A stretch of 64,000 nucleotides of DNA from the NCBI GenBank assembly GCA_024644405.1, contig JAHELC010000039.1:1-64000 (forward strand), in the 5' to 3' direction. The DNA comes from Nitrospinaceae bacterium (GTDB lineage Bacteria; Nitrospinota; Nitrospinia; Nitrospinales; Nitrospinaceae). Under the pieces are notes generated by a model. That model made no database searches and was not told where the DNA came from. It saw only the letters and a program-made list of their open reading frames with translations. The position numbers and the translations under genes were made by a program. Shown here in pieces: positions 52,583-61,948 of the stretch (the first letter of the stretch is position 1; each line of letters opens with the position of its first letter).

Positions 52583-53799
52583 AAAAAAAGGTACTGTTTA
52601 TAGCCTACGGCGGGGGACATGTAAATGCCTTAATTCCTATCATCCGAACTCTTTCCAAGGATTCTGGTTATAGTGTCGAGGTCCTTGGGCTCACTACCTC
52701 CGCGGCGACTTTGGAAAGGGAGGGGATTCCCTACTTTGGTTTTCGTCATATAATCACAGATGCGGATGAACTGGCTCATGAGTGGGGGGAAAAATTAGCC
52801 AAAGGGACTAGCCATCAGTCCGTCTCTTACGCGGAAACCGTAGCGTATCTGGGTCTTTCCTACCAGGACTTGATTGATCGGTTGGGAGAGGAAGAAGCGG
52901 CCCGCCGCTACAAAAATGAAGGCCGCCAGGCTTTTTGTCCCATAACGGTTTTGGGTCGTCTTTTAAAAAAGATAAAACCAGACTTGGTCTTCGCCACCAA
53001 TGCACCTCGCGCTGAAAAAGCTGCCATTTTATGTGCTGGCCAGATGGGGGTTCCCGCCATTTGTCTGGTCGATTTATTTGGAATGCACGAAATGGAATGG
53101 ATTGGCCAAGGGGGCTATGCCAACAAAGTTTGTGTATTATCAGATTTTGTTAAGGATTTGGTCACCCGGGGGGGGAGAGATCCGAATGATGTTGTGATTA
53201 CCGGGAATCCTGCGTTTGACCGTTTGGCTGACGATGGGCTCCAGGAAAAAGCAAATAAGTTTCGTTTGCAGAAAAACTGGGAAAACGATCGATTGATATT
53301 ATGGGCATCCCAGCCTGAATTCAAACAGCATCACTTTACGGGCGCCAAAGGGAATCCTGAATTGCCGAGACAAGTCGATCAGGTGTTGATTAAAGCTCTT
53401 AAAAATCATCCCGACTGGAGGTTGATAATCAGGCCTCATCCCAGTGAAGACCTGAAAAACCTAAAATGGCCAGAACGTGTAGAGCTGTGTGATTCGACTA
53501 CTGACTTACCGGTTCTTTTGAAAGCATCGGATGTGGTCATCACATTAACTTCTACCCTGGGATTGGAAGCCGCTCTTCTAGGAAAACCTTTGATAACAAT
53601 TGATCTGTCTATTTATACAGACGAAGTTCCTTTTACTAAAATGGGCATTTCCTTGAGCATCCGAAACTTGGATCATCTGGAAGATTCCATAGCAGAAACA
53701 TTAAAGAAAAACTGGACGATTAAAACAAAGTTTCCTAAAATCGGATCAGCGACGAGCAATGTCGTTAAAGTTATTGAAGAAGTGCTGTCACCCAATTAA
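52579..53799 (+). CDS. GT-B fold protein, UDP-GlcNAc 2-epimerase- or glycosyltransferase-like
   Basis: The 406-residue protein has two Rossmann-like halves: VLFIAYGGGHVNALIPIIRT at the start, and a nucleotide-binding C-terminal half (LIIRPHPSEDLKNLKWP, then TSTLGLEAALLGKPLITID near 345-363). This is the pattern of CDP-glycerol transferases and UDP-HexNAc 2-epimerases (NeuC/LegG-like). I cannot decide between transferase and epimerase. If an epimerase, it would fit the nonulosonate pathway. ATG 52579 overlaps the asnB stop. Confidence 0.75.
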   Translation: MKKKVLFIAYGGGHVNALIPIIRTLSKDSGYSVEVLGLTTSAATLEREGIPYFGFRHIITDADELAHEWGEKLAKGTSHQSVSYAETVAYLGLSYQDLIDRLGEEEAARRYKNEGRQAFCPITVLGRLLKKIKPDLVFATNAPRAEKAAILCAGQMGVPAICLVDLFGMHEMEWIGQGGYANKVCVLSDFVKDLVTRGGRDPNDVVITGNPAFDRLADDGLQEKANKFRLQKNWENDRLILWASQPEFKQHHFTGAKGNPELPRQVDQVLIKALKNHPDWRLIIRPHPSEDLKNLKWPERVELCDSTTDLPVLLKASDVVITLTSTLGLEAALLGKPLITIDLSIYTDEVPFTKMGISLSIRNLDHLEDSIAETLKKNWTIKTKFPKIGSATSNVVKVIEEVLSPN

Positions 53800-53822
53800 A
53801 TTTACCGTATTTGGAGCCATCA

Positions 53823-54980
53823 ATGAAGAAACCCGATATTATCAAAATGTACAATCTTCCAGAAAAAGTGGTCTTTTGCAAATCATGCACGGTATCCAAC
53901 CAGAGGCCCCGAATCACCTTTAACGAAAAGGATATTTGTAGCGCTTGCACTTTTTCGGATTTCAAAAAAGATAAGATTGATTGGGAACACAGGGAAAAAG
54001 AATTGTCGATACTGTGCGACAAGTACAGAAAGAACAATGGGGAATTCGATGTCATCGTTCCCTGCAGTGGCGGCAAAGATGGCAGCTTCGTCGCCCACCA
54101 ATTGAAGTACAAGTATGGGATGAATCCTTTGGCTGTAACCTGGGCACCTCTGCTTCCTACTCCTGTGGGCCGGAAAAATCTGGACAACTTCATCGACTCC
54201 GGTTTTGACCATATCCTGGGTACTTCTAACGGCAAAGCCGCGAGAAAGCTGGCGCGTTTGGCATTTATCTATTTGGGCGATCCTTTTCAACCTTTTATCT
54301 ATGGTCAAGCAAACTTTCCGCTGCAAATGGCGGTCAAATATAATGTTTCATTAATCATGTACGGAGAATGCGGGGAAGTGGAATATGGTGGAGATATGGA
54401 CAATGCCCTCACTCCTATCAGAAAAATCGAGAATCATGACCGGCATTATTTTTCCGGCCTTCCTCCTGAATTCTGGTTGCAGCACGGAGTGACTCAGAGC
54501 GAGATCAATCCTTTTTTAAGTCCGAAATACGAAGATATCATGAAGAATAAAACTGAGATCCATTTCCTCGGTTATTACAAATTTTGGGATCCACAGGAAA
54601 ACTATTACTATTGCAAGGAAAACACAGGGTTCACACCCAACATGGAAAGATCGGAAGGCACCTATTCCAAGTATGCCAGCCTGGATGATAGAATTGATGG
54701 CTTTCATTATTACCTGGGCTTTATTAAATTTGGAATTGGTCGAGCAACCTCCGATGCCGCCCACGAAATCCGCGACGGGAAAATCGACAGGGAGGAAGGC
54801 GTGGCCCTGGTTAAAAAGTACGATTCTGAATTCCCGAATAAATACTATAAGGACTTTTTGGATTTTGTGAGCTTGGATGAGAGCCAATTCGAAGAAATTA
54901 TTGACAACTGGCGATCCGATCATATTTGGCACAAAGAAAACAATGTTTGGAAGTTAAACCATGCCGTTTATGATGAATAG
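53823..54980 (+). CDS. N-acetyl sugar amidotransferase (WbpG/PseA family)
   Basis: The 385-residue protein has two Cys pairs at the N-terminus (CKSC 19-22, CSAC 40-43), probably a zinc site, and an ATP-pyrophosphatase PP-loop (SGGKDGS 81-87). WbpG/PseA proteins convert an acetamido to an acetamidino group on a sugar, using ammonia from a HisH-HisF-type pair. Both partner genes follow. GGAG lies seven bases before ATG 53823. A 196-base gap separates it from the HisF-like gene. Confidence 0.9.
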   Translation: MKKPDIIKMYNLPEKVVFCKSCTVSNQRPRITFNEKDICSACTFSDFKKDKIDWEHREKELSILCDKYRKNNGEFDVIVPCSGGKDGSFVAHQLKYKYGMNPLAVTWAPLLPTPVGRKNLDNFIDSGFDHILGTSNGKAARKLARLAFIYLGDPFQPFIYGQANFPLQMAVKYNVSLIMYGECGEVEYGGDMDNALTPIRKIENHDRHYFSGLPPEFWLQHGVTQSEINPFLSPKYEDIMKNKTEIHFLGYYKFWDPQENYYYCKENTGFTPNMERSEGTYSKYASLDDRIDGFHYYLGFIKFGIGRATSDAAHEIRDGKIDREEGVALVKKYDSEFPNKYYKDFLDFVSLDESQFEEIIDNWRSDHIWHKENNVWKLNHAVYDE

Positions 54981-55176
54981 AGCGGGAATATTAAACTTTC
55001 AGGTTTAGCGTGCGCTTGATTTCTCGTGCATAAATTTATATTTGTTCAATCCGAACAAAATTCCCACAACCGGAATAGAAAAAACCTTGCTATCTTCAGT
55101 ACCGATCCCTGAGGTTGTTCAACCGCTCCCTCATTATCTTATTGGTTCTTCGTAATCTGGAAAGTATTGCCCATCT

Positions 55177-55938
55177 ATGAGTAATGTTCGCTTGATACCC
55201 AGACTGGATATCAAAGGTCCCAACCTGGTTAAAGGTATTCATCTGGAAGGACTACGGGTGATGGGTGACCCAAAGGATTTCGCAGTCAAATACTACAAAG
55301 ACGGCGCAGACGAATTGATTTATATGGATATTGTTGCCAGTCTCTACGGTCGAAACAATCTGACCGATATTGTCAAACGCACTGTAGAGAATGTATTCAT
55401 ACCTCTCACGGTGGGAGGGGGCATTCGTTCGGTTGAGGACGCCAAACATATTCTACGGTCGGGAGCCGACAAGGTAGCCATCAATACCGCGGCCATCAAA
55501 CGGCCCGAATTAATTCAGGAGGTCTCTAAAATATTTGGATCCCAATGTATGATCCTATCTGTCGAAGCTCAAAACATGGGACCCGGCAAGTGGGAAGCTT
55601 TTACTGACAACGGACGGGAAAAAACCGGCAAGGACGTTCTCGAGTGGGTGCGTCAGGGAGTGGAACTGGGCGCGGGTGAAATTCTGTTGACTTCGATAGA
55701 CCGCGAAGGAACCCGACAAGGGTTTGATCTCGAATTGGTGAGAGCCGTCTCAGAGTCTGTTCCGGTTCCAGTGATCGCCAGTGGCGGAATGGGGCAGACA
55801 CAGGATATGGTGGATGTAATCCAAAAAGGGAAAGCCGATGCCGTCGCCATGGCCGACGTCCTGCACTATCGACGCATGACGATCCAGGATATCCGTCAAG
55901 CCGGCTTGGATTCCAACATTCATGTGAGAAAATTATGA
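55177..55938 (+). CDS. HisF-like cyclase subunit paralogue (glycan amidotransferase set)
   Basis: The 253-residue TIM barrel is close to HisF: LIPRLDIKGPNLVKG at the start (Asp11 kept), FIPLTVGGGIRS, GADKVAINTAA, LTSIDREGTRQGFD and PVIASGGMG. The second catalytic Asp of HisF (Asp130 in T. maritima) is replaced by Glu in LSVEAQNM, and the phosphate-loop KDGR becomes KGPN. These changes fit the WbpG-linked HisF2 branch, which channels ammonia to a sugar amidotransferase rather than making histidine. The last base overlap (ATGA) couples it to the HisH-like gene. Confidence 0.88.
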   Translation: MSNVRLIPRLDIKGPNLVKGIHLEGLRVMGDPKDFAVKYYKDGADELIYMDIVASLYGRNNLTDIVKRTVENVFIPLTVGGGIRSVEDAKHILRSGADKVAINTAAIKRPELIQEVSKIFGSQCMILSVEAQNMGPGKWEAFTDNGREKTGKDVLEWVRQGVELGAGEILLTSIDREGTRQGFDLELVRAVSESVPVPVIASGGMGQTQDMVDVIQKGKADAVAMADVLHYRRMTIQDIRQAGLDSNIHVRKL

Positions 55939-56582
55939 CACCCAAGATTACCGTCATTGATTATGGTGCCAGTAATTTACTAAACGTTGTTCGGGCGTTG
56001 GAACACTGTGGCGCTGAGGTAGTTGTTGCCGATCAACCAGAGACCGTTATCAATGCCGATCGTTTGCTTTTGCCCGGGGTTGGCGCGTTCGCAGACGGCA
56101 TGGCGGGTCTTAAAGAAAAAAAATTGATTGAACCTTTAAAAGGTTTTTGCCGAAAAGGTAATCCCTTTTTGGGGATTTGTCTTGGCATGCAGATGATGCT
56201 CGATTCCAGTGACGAATTCGGCCATCATGAAGGATTGGGATTGATCGCCGGCCAGGTGATCCAGATTCCAGCCCAGGGGACAAACGGGGAGCCGCACAAA
56301 ATCCCTCATATCGGATGGAACGAACTAAGATATCCCGAGAAAGGGGGCAACTGGGACGGCACGCTTTTTTATAAGTTGAGTCCAGGAAACTCCATGTATT
56401 TTGTTCACTCCTTCATGGCGGTCCCCAGTAACGACCGTCATCGTATGGCGAACTGTGATTATGACGGCCAATCCATTTGCGCGGCGATTCGCTCCGAAAA
56501 TATGACTGGATGCCAGTTTCACCCGGAAAAAAGCGGGGAGTTGGGCTTGACTATTATCAAGGAATTCATTCATATTCATTAG
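55935..56582 (+). CDS. HisH-like glutamine amidotransferase
   Basis: The 215-residue class I amidotransferase has the triad: Cys81 in GICLGMQ, His196 and Glu198 in QFHPEKSG. VIDYGASNLLNVVRAL and LLPGVGAFADGM are normal HisH motifs. It releases ammonia from glutamine for its HisF-like partner. As a set with WbpG it most likely serves glycan modification. The ribosome binding site lies within hisF-like coding sequence. Confidence 0.9.
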   Translation: MTPKITVIDYGASNLLNVVRALEHCGAEVVVADQPETVINADRLLLPGVGAFADGMAGLKEKKLIEPLKGFCRKGNPFLGICLGMQMMLDSSDEFGHHEGLGLIAGQVIQIPAQGTNGEPHKIPHIGWNELRYPEKGGNWDGTLFYKLSPGNSMYFVHSFMAVPSNDRHRMANCDYDGQSICAAIRSENMTGCQFHPEKSGELGLTIIKEFIHIH

Positions 56583-56627
56583 TGTGCTCGTGAACATGTA
56601 GCCCATTGACTTAAAAACGGAATCCAA

Positions 56628-57341
56628 ATGAAAATCATCGCGGTCATTCCCGCCCGTGCCGGATCTAAACGACTGCCGGGAAAAAATATCAAGAAATTAG
56701 GTCCCTGGCCCTTGCTGGCCTGGTCCATCAAAATTGCATTGGCCAGCAAAGCATTTGACCGGGTAATCGTGTCAACGGAGGATGCCTCGATCGCTGATGT
56801 GGCACGTGACCACGGAGCCGAAATACCGCGCATGCGATCTACCCATTTAGCCACAGACGAGGCGAGCGCTGAAGATGTCCTTGTGGAAGTTCTCGATTGG
56901 GTCCAACAGGATGGAGCGTCATTCCCGGATGGTGTCATGTTGCTGCAACCCACCTCCCCCTTCCGCGGTAGCGATAGCATTCTCAAATCTATCGCTTTGT
57001 TCAAGGAATACGGTGAGAGCGTGGTTTCCGTCAGCCCCACCAAAATCCATCCCTTTTGGTGCAAAACCGTTTCCCCTGATGGTGAACTCCTTCCCTTTAT
57101 CGAGGATGCTCCTCACATTCGCAGGACCCAAGACCTTCCTCCGGCATACCAGGTTAACGGGCTCATTTATTTGGTAAAACCCGAAACTCTTATCAACGGG
57201 AAAACTCTATATAGCGAACATACCCGGGCTTTGATTGTGGATAATCTTTTCGAAACCGTGGATATTGATACCCCATTAGATTGGATCATAGCCGAATCAA
57301 TTCTAAAAAATCATAAAACACACATTTCAGAAATTATATGA
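56628..57341 (+). CDS. Acylneuraminate cytidylyltransferase (NeuA/LegF/PseF type)
   Basis: The 237-residue enzyme has the signature IPARAGSKRLPGKN (7-20), a VSTEDASIADVA segment and MLLQPTSPFRG near 103-113. It activates a nonulosonic acid with CTP before transfer. Which acid (legionaminic, pseudaminic, or neuraminic) cannot be read from sequence. It is 45 bases after the HisH-like gene. Confidence 0.92.
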   Translation: MKIIAVIPARAGSKRLPGKNIKKLGPWPLLAWSIKIALASKAFDRVIVSTEDASIADVARDHGAEIPRMRSTHLATDEASAEDVLVEVLDWVQQDGASFPDGVMLLQPTSPFRGSDSILKSIALFKEYGESVVSVSPTKIHPFWCKTVSPDGELLPFIEDAPHIRRTQDLPPAYQVNGLIYLVKPETLINGKTLYSEHTRALIVDNLFETVDIDTPLDWIIAESILKNHKTHISEII

Positions 57342-57647
57342 CTTGTTTTTATTCATCAGCTTATAAATACCATAGCGGAGCTCCAAAGGTCTTCTGCTGA
57401 ACGACTAATTAAATAAATGCCTTGAAACACTTGTCATTGCTCTCCCATAAAACTTCTCATACATTGATTTCATTCGTTCCCGTCGGTCCACATTCTACTT
57501 TCAGGATTGGAAGATAATTGAATTGCTAGAGAACTGAGCTTATATTAAAATGTGTTTAAATTATACTCTTTAGTCCTAATTGTTATTTTTAATACGAGAT
57601 AAACATGGCAACCCTTAAGGACTATTAACTCTCGATGGTAAGGTAAA
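57342..57647. other. AT-rich intergenic region with promoter
   Basis: This 306-base stretch has no gene but carries the promoter at 57518-57546, so the next genes form a new transcript. Confidence 0.6.
57518..57546 (+). promoter_or_regulatory. Predicted sigma-70 promoter for the deacetylase-formyltransferase genes
   Basis: TTGAAT (57518-57523), a 17-base spacer and TATATT (57541-57546). The leader would be about 95 bases. Confidence 0.5.
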
Positions 57648-58577
57648 ATGGAGCCTCATGGAGTAATGTTTCATCACTTTCAGGATAACGACCGGCATCC
57701 AAAGGGACAAGGAGCCATTTCAGCGACAGAGTTATCCCAAATGATCGAGTTTCTAGGAAAGGACAGAATTCTTCCGGCAAAAGAATGGCTGAGGCGGGCC
57801 ATAAGGGGAAATCTTCAAAAAGATCATATTTGCCTGACTTTCGACGATGCCCTGCGATGCCAATTTGATATAGCCGTCCCTGTGCTTGAGCACTATGGTA
57901 TCACTGCTTTTTGGTTTGTTTATTCTTCAGTATTTCAAGGGGGGGTGGAACCTCTGGAGGTTTATCGTTATTTCCGAACCACTCAATTCAATGATGTGGA
58001 TGATTTTTATTCTCAATTTGAAACAGCTCTTTACGATTCGTCCTATGCTGATGAGATAAAAATCAGTCTTGAAGGTTTTGTGCCATCGCGATATTTGGCG
58101 GGATTTAAATTTTATTCGGATCGGGACCGCTGGTTTCGATATATACGTGATCGAATTCTGGGGCCGGCCCGGTATGGGAAAATTATGGATAGAATGCTTT
58201 CGGATTCGTCCATTGATGTAGGTAATTTACCTGGATTATTATGGATGAATGATCAGTGCCTCCAATACCTTAGCTCCAGGGATCATGTGGTCGGCCTTCA
58301 TTCCTATTCACACCCCACCCTGATTGAAAAGTTTTCCAGAGAAGATCAGCTCAAGGAATACACTTTAAATAAAACTCATCTGGTGGAAACCTTAAACAAG
58401 GATCCTCTCTCTATGTCTCATCCCTGCAATTCTTACAATAGAACCACACTTGAAGTGCTTCGGGAATGTGGCATCAAAATAGGGTTTAGGGCTAATATGG
58501 AGAAGAGCGGCGAGTCCAAATTTGAATATCCCCGTGAGGATCATACCAATATTCTGAAAGCCATGGAGTATCAATGA
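57648..58577 (+). CDS. Polysaccharide deacetylase-like protein (CE4 fold)
   Basis: The 309-residue protein has the NodB metal motifs LTFDDAL (63-69, TFDDA in place of TFDDG) and HSYSH (218-222), and MSHPCNSYN where the usual motif is RxPYG. It lacks a signal peptide, so it acts in the cytoplasm, possibly removing acetyl from a sugar precursor before formylation by the next gene product. The start overlaps no gene. Its end overlaps the formyltransferase by four bases. Confidence 0.82.
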   Translation: MEPHGVMFHHFQDNDRHPKGQGAISATELSQMIEFLGKDRILPAKEWLRRAIRGNLQKDHICLTFDDALRCQFDIAVPVLEHYGITAFWFVYSSVFQGGVEPLEVYRYFRTTQFNDVDDFYSQFETALYDSSYADEIKISLEGFVPSRYLAGFKFYSDRDRWFRYIRDRILGPARYGKIMDRMLSDSSIDVGNLPGLLWMNDQCLQYLSSRDHVVGLHSYSHPTLIEKFSREDQLKEYTLNKTHLVETLNKDPLSMSHPCNSYNRTTLEVLRECGIKIGFRANMEKSGESKFEYPREDHTNILKAMEYQ

Positions 58578-59368
58578 AAATTGGTGTTTTCACAAGCAAC
58601 CAGCCCCGCCATTTATCCCTGATCCGCGAGTTGGCAGGAATTGCCGATGAAGTATTCGCTATAGTGGAATGCAATACGCTTTTCCCTGGGAAAATAGAGG
58701 ATTTCTACAAGAAAACTCCGGTCATGCAGGAATATTTTTCGCATGTCATTCAGGCCGAGCAAGAGGTATTCGGGGAGACGGGATTCTTGCCAGAAAATAC
58801 CCGTCCCATGCTTCTCAAAATGGGGGATTTGAATCACCTCAAGCTTAAAGTACTTGAACCGGTATTTTCAGCAGATATTTGCGTTGTATTTGGGGCCAGC
58901 TATATTAAGGGACACCTGTGCGAGAAATTGATTGATAGAGGAGCTGTGAACATTCATATGGGAGTTTCTCCCTACTATCGAGGAAGCTCTTGTAATTTTT
59001 GGGCGCTTTATGATAAGAAGCCGGAAATGGTTGGTGCCACCATTCACTGGTTGGGTAAAGGATTGGATTCGGGGGACATGCTCTTTCATGCATTCCCCAA
59101 CCCGGCATCCGTGGATCCTTTTGTCTATGGAATGCTTTCAGTAAAAGCCGCTCATAAGGCCTTGGTAGGGAAAATAGTCAGCCGGGAAATTTTCGACATG
59201 ACCTCAATCAAACAGGATAAATCCAAAGAAATTCGTTACTCTAGATACAAGGATTTTAATGATGAGGTTGCCGCAGAATATTTGCAAAATAGGATGACAC
59301 CGGAAGAACTGCTTTCAACCTTGAAAAATCGCGACCAGAAATTATTTCTTCGGCCTGTTTTTGTTTGA
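58574..59368 (+). CDS. Formyltransferase-family protein
   Basis: The 264-residue protein has the catalytic Asn-His-Asp of formyltransferases: Asn126 in NIHMGVSPYYRG, and His and Asp in GATIHWLGKGLDSGDM near 153-168. Proteins like this add formyl from 10-formyl-tetrahydrofolate to an amino sugar. Its overlap with the deacetylase gene suggests a two-step acetyl-to-formyl exchange. Confidence 0.87.
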   Translation: MKIGVFTSNQPRHLSLIRELAGIADEVFAIVECNTLFPGKIEDFYKKTPVMQEYFSHVIQAEQEVFGETGFLPENTRPMLLKMGDLNHLKLKVLEPVFSADICVVFGASYIKGHLCEKLIDRGAVNIHMGVSPYYRGSSCNFWALYDKKPEMVGATIHWLGKGLDSGDMLFHAFPNPASVDPFVYGMLSVKAAHKALVGKIVSREIFDMTSIKQDKSKEIRYSRYKDFNDEVAAEYLQNRMTPEELLSTLKNRDQKLFLRPVFV

Positions 59369-59697
59369 ATTCAATTTTCTTTCGGGATTTTCTCATCCAA
59401 ATTCTGTATTGAATTATGCCATTGAGCGACCCCGAACGACTTTGTAATCTTGAAAAATTCAGGCTTGAAAATTAACATAACTATTTTTAAATTCATACTC
59501 AACGACCTATATGCCCTTGTGCGTTTTTGAATTCTTTTATCTATCTTACGGGCGAGCAGGAAATTGTAGTAACCATACGAACAGCGGAAGTCCGTTTAAA
59601 AAATACCAAGGATTAATAGTTTTCTATTTCAAAAAATGGGTCGCTCAATATAGACAACCTTCTATGAATTTTTTTATTCATAAGAGATATCTCGAAC
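59369..59697. other. AT-rich intergenic region
   Basis: These 329 bases hold no convincing gene; a 64-codon frame at 59511-59705 lacks coding character. A weak promoter-like pair (TTGAAA 59465-59470, TTAAAT 59487-59492) is present. Confidence 0.5.
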
Positions 59698-60603
59698 ATG
59701 GTTAAAATTATTAAATTTTTTGTTAATTTGCTGGGCATCAGGAAGCTTCTGGGCCGGCTCGGTCTTGAGATAACCATAAAACAAAATCAGGATTTTTCCG
59801 TCTACGACGATTACCCACCCGAAAGCCTGAAGAATAAGCGATTCTATAATATAGGAGCAGGATCATTTAGACACCCTTATTGGTCTAATGTGGATTTTCA
59901 GACAGACCATTACAAAAAAGTTCAGACCAACGGAATGATTGATTACAATTTGATGGAGTTGGCTCCTTTGCCTATTGAGTCTGGCTTGGCTGAAATAGTT
60001 TACTCCTCCCACACTATAGAGCATATTAGTGATGAAGCCATCCAAAATATGCTGAACGAATCCTATCGGATTTTGAAGCCTGGAGGCTGCGTTCGATTGA
60101 CAACAGATGACGCCACATTGAATTTTAAAAATTACCGAAGAGGAGATTTAAAATTTTGGTATTGGATAGATTATTACAGCCAGGCAGGTACATGGGAACA
60201 GAACTATACAATACCATTATCAAAGGCGTCGATCCATCAAGTGTTTCTCCACACCTTTGCTAGTCAGCTGTGCGAAATACAAATTAGTGAGAGCCCTACA
60301 AAAAAATATACTGATTCTGAAATTATTGAAGTATTTTCAAGTCAATCAATGGAAAAGGGTTTAGACTTTTTTACAAAGCAGTGTGTTTTTAATCCTGAAT
60401 ATCCAGGAAATCATATGAATTGGTTAACCCACGAGAAAATATTCGCCTTTTTGGAAAAAGCCGGATTTTCAGAAATGTATTCGTCAGGGTACGGTCAAAG
60501 CTTGTTTGCCCCTCTACGAAATACTAGTTTGTTTGACAATACACACCCCAAAATTTCCTTGTATGTCGAGGCAATAAAATCTTTAACAGAAGGAGTTGAA
60601 TGA
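59698..60603 (+). CDS. Class I SAM-dependent methyltransferase-like protein
   Basis: The 301-residue protein has the class I fold: FYNIGAGSFRHPYWSNVDF near 49-67 (motif I), the HTIEHISDEAIQNMLNESYR segment, then ILKPGGCVRLTTDD. The C-terminal 120 residues are divergent. The gene is notably AT-rich. It is followed by the small coupled gene at 60603. The substrate is presumably a sugar or nonulosonate. Confidence 0.8.
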   Translation: MVKIIKFFVNLLGIRKLLGRLGLEITIKQNQDFSVYDDYPPESLKNKRFYNIGAGSFRHPYWSNVDFQTDHYKKVQTNGMIDYNLMELAPLPIESGLAEIVYSSHTIEHISDEAIQNMLNESYRILKPGGCVRLTTDDATLNFKNYRRGDLKFWYWIDYYSQAGTWEQNYTIPLSKASIHQVFLHTFASQLCEIQISESPTKKYTDSEIIEVFSSQSMEKGLDFFTKQCVFNPEYPGNHMNWLTHEKIFAFLEKAGFSEMYSSGYGQSLFAPLRNTSLFDNTHPKISLYVEAIKSLTEGVE

Positions 60604-60770
60604 TGTCATCAATAATGAAGGGTAATTACGATCTAAATAAAAAAGTTGAGGGAAAAAAGGAAGAACCTGAAAAACTTGAGGATAAATTCGAGAAAGAGGC
60701 CCTGAAACATTTTGGAGGAAGCATGGCATTTGTAAAAAAGAAAAAAGTTGAATGGAACCTAAAAAAATAA
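60603..60770 (+). CDS. Small basic/acidic 55-residue protein
   Basis: This short gene has ATG 60603 overlapping the methyltransferase stop (TGATG) and AAGGAG seven bases upstream (60590-60595), the best start signal in the neighbourhood. The product is rich in Lys and Glu with a predicted helix (KLEDKFEKEALKHF), a Gly-Gly turn and a basic C-terminus ending VEWNLKK. It has no Cys and no membrane span. No family is recognised; it may help the methyltransferase or be an independent regulator. Confidence 0.62.
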   Translation: MSSIMKGNYDLNKKVEGKKEEPEKLEDKFEKEALKHFGGSMAFVKKKKVEWNLKK

Positions 60771-60889
60771 TCTGCAATTCTAATTCTTAAGGTCACTCGC
60801 AAGCATTCAACTCAAACTGATTAATCATATGACAGGATTATAAAATCCCAGAGACTTCTTTATAATTAACCTACAGACTCCACCTCATT

Positions 60890-61942
60890 ATGGATTCAAG
60901 CGAATTTTCGAAATTTCCCATTCAAGCGGGTCAAGATGCCAAAGAAATAATGTCCAACATGGACAAAATTACTTGGGATCGTATCGGGAGCTTGAGCCTT
61001 GAAAATACCCGTCGTAACCAGCAATACCTCCACCATGGAAAATCTCTGGCTAATTTACATGGTCAACCCATTGGGGAAGAAGACACTGCACTTATTGTGG
61101 CTTCAGGTCCCAGCATCAAAATACAGAATCCCGCCCCCATAATTTCATCCTTTGGCTATAAGGGAGCTATTCTCTGTACAGAAAGCGCCATTCGTTATCT
61201 CTTGATCCACGATATCATACCTGATCTCGTTGTCACTGTAGACCCTCATCCCCACCGAATTGTCCGATGGTTGGGTGATCCTTCACTTACCAAGGAAAAA
61301 CTGACTGAAGACGATTATTTTCGACGCCAGGATATGGATACCTCATTTGCTCAGGAGATAAGCACAAATACCAAGATTATTGAGCTTTTACAAGAATACG
61401 GAAAGCAAATCAAAATTGCCATGTCCACCACTTCAAGCCAAGCGGTTGTCGAAAGGGTTATTGAGATAGGAATGGAAATCTACTGGTGGAACCCAATGCT
61501 GGACGATCCAGACGACGAAAACAGTATGACTCGTGAACTTCACGATATCAACGGGCTGCCTTGCGTCAATGCCGGAGGCAACGTGGGAGCGGCAGCGTTT
61601 ATGATGGCGGATGCGGTTCTCGAAAAAAAACATGTGGGTCTACTGGGAATGGACTATTCATATTTTGATGGAACACCTTATCGCAATACCCAACATTATG
61701 AAGCTATGGTACAATTGAAGAAAGACGAGGATATGGATGCGTTTTTCTTTCGTATCCACAATCCTTATGTGAACAAATGGTTTATTGCTGATCCGGCTTA
61801 CATGTGGTACCGGGAATCGTTTATGGAAATCGCACAGGATGCAGATTGCATGATTTATAATTGCACCGAAGGTGGTATATTGTTCGAAGACCCGATCGAA
61901 TTTATTACGATCCAAAAATTTATGGAAAAGTTTTCATCCTGA
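60890..61942 (+). CDS. DUF115 / Maf-type glycosyltransferase-like protein
   Basis: The 350-residue protein matches the MptE-like DUF115 domain: TALIVASGPSIK near 66-77, LVVTVDPHPHR near 114-124 and NAGGNVGAAAFMMAD near 224-238, followed by VGLLGMDYSYF. Maf proteins of this family transfer nonulosonic acids to flagellin. Here it sits between the CMP-sugar synthetase and NeuB, so it is a good candidate for the transferase. It is shorter than most Maf proteins (600 residues). Confidence 0.85.
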   Translation: MDSSEFSKFPIQAGQDAKEIMSNMDKITWDRIGSLSLENTRRNQQYLHHGKSLANLHGQPIGEEDTALIVASGPSIKIQNPAPIISSFGYKGAILCTESAIRYLLIHDIIPDLVVTVDPHPHRIVRWLGDPSLTKEKLTEDDYFRRQDMDTSFAQEISTNTKIIELLQEYGKQIKIAMSTTSSQAVVERVIEIGMEIYWWNPMLDDPDDENSMTRELHDINGLPCVNAGGNVGAAAFMMADAVLEKKHVGLLGMDYSYFDGTPYRNTQHYEAMVQLKKDEDMDAFFFRIHNPYVNKWFIADPAYMWYRESFMEIAQDADCMIYNCTEGGILFEDPIEFITIQKFMEKFSS

Positions 61943-61948
61943 GGAGTT

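Noticed and set aside
59511-59705. 64-codon frame in the AT-rich gap before the methyltransferase
   Set aside because: No ribosome binding site, aromatic-rich non-coding composition and overlap with the methyltransferase start.
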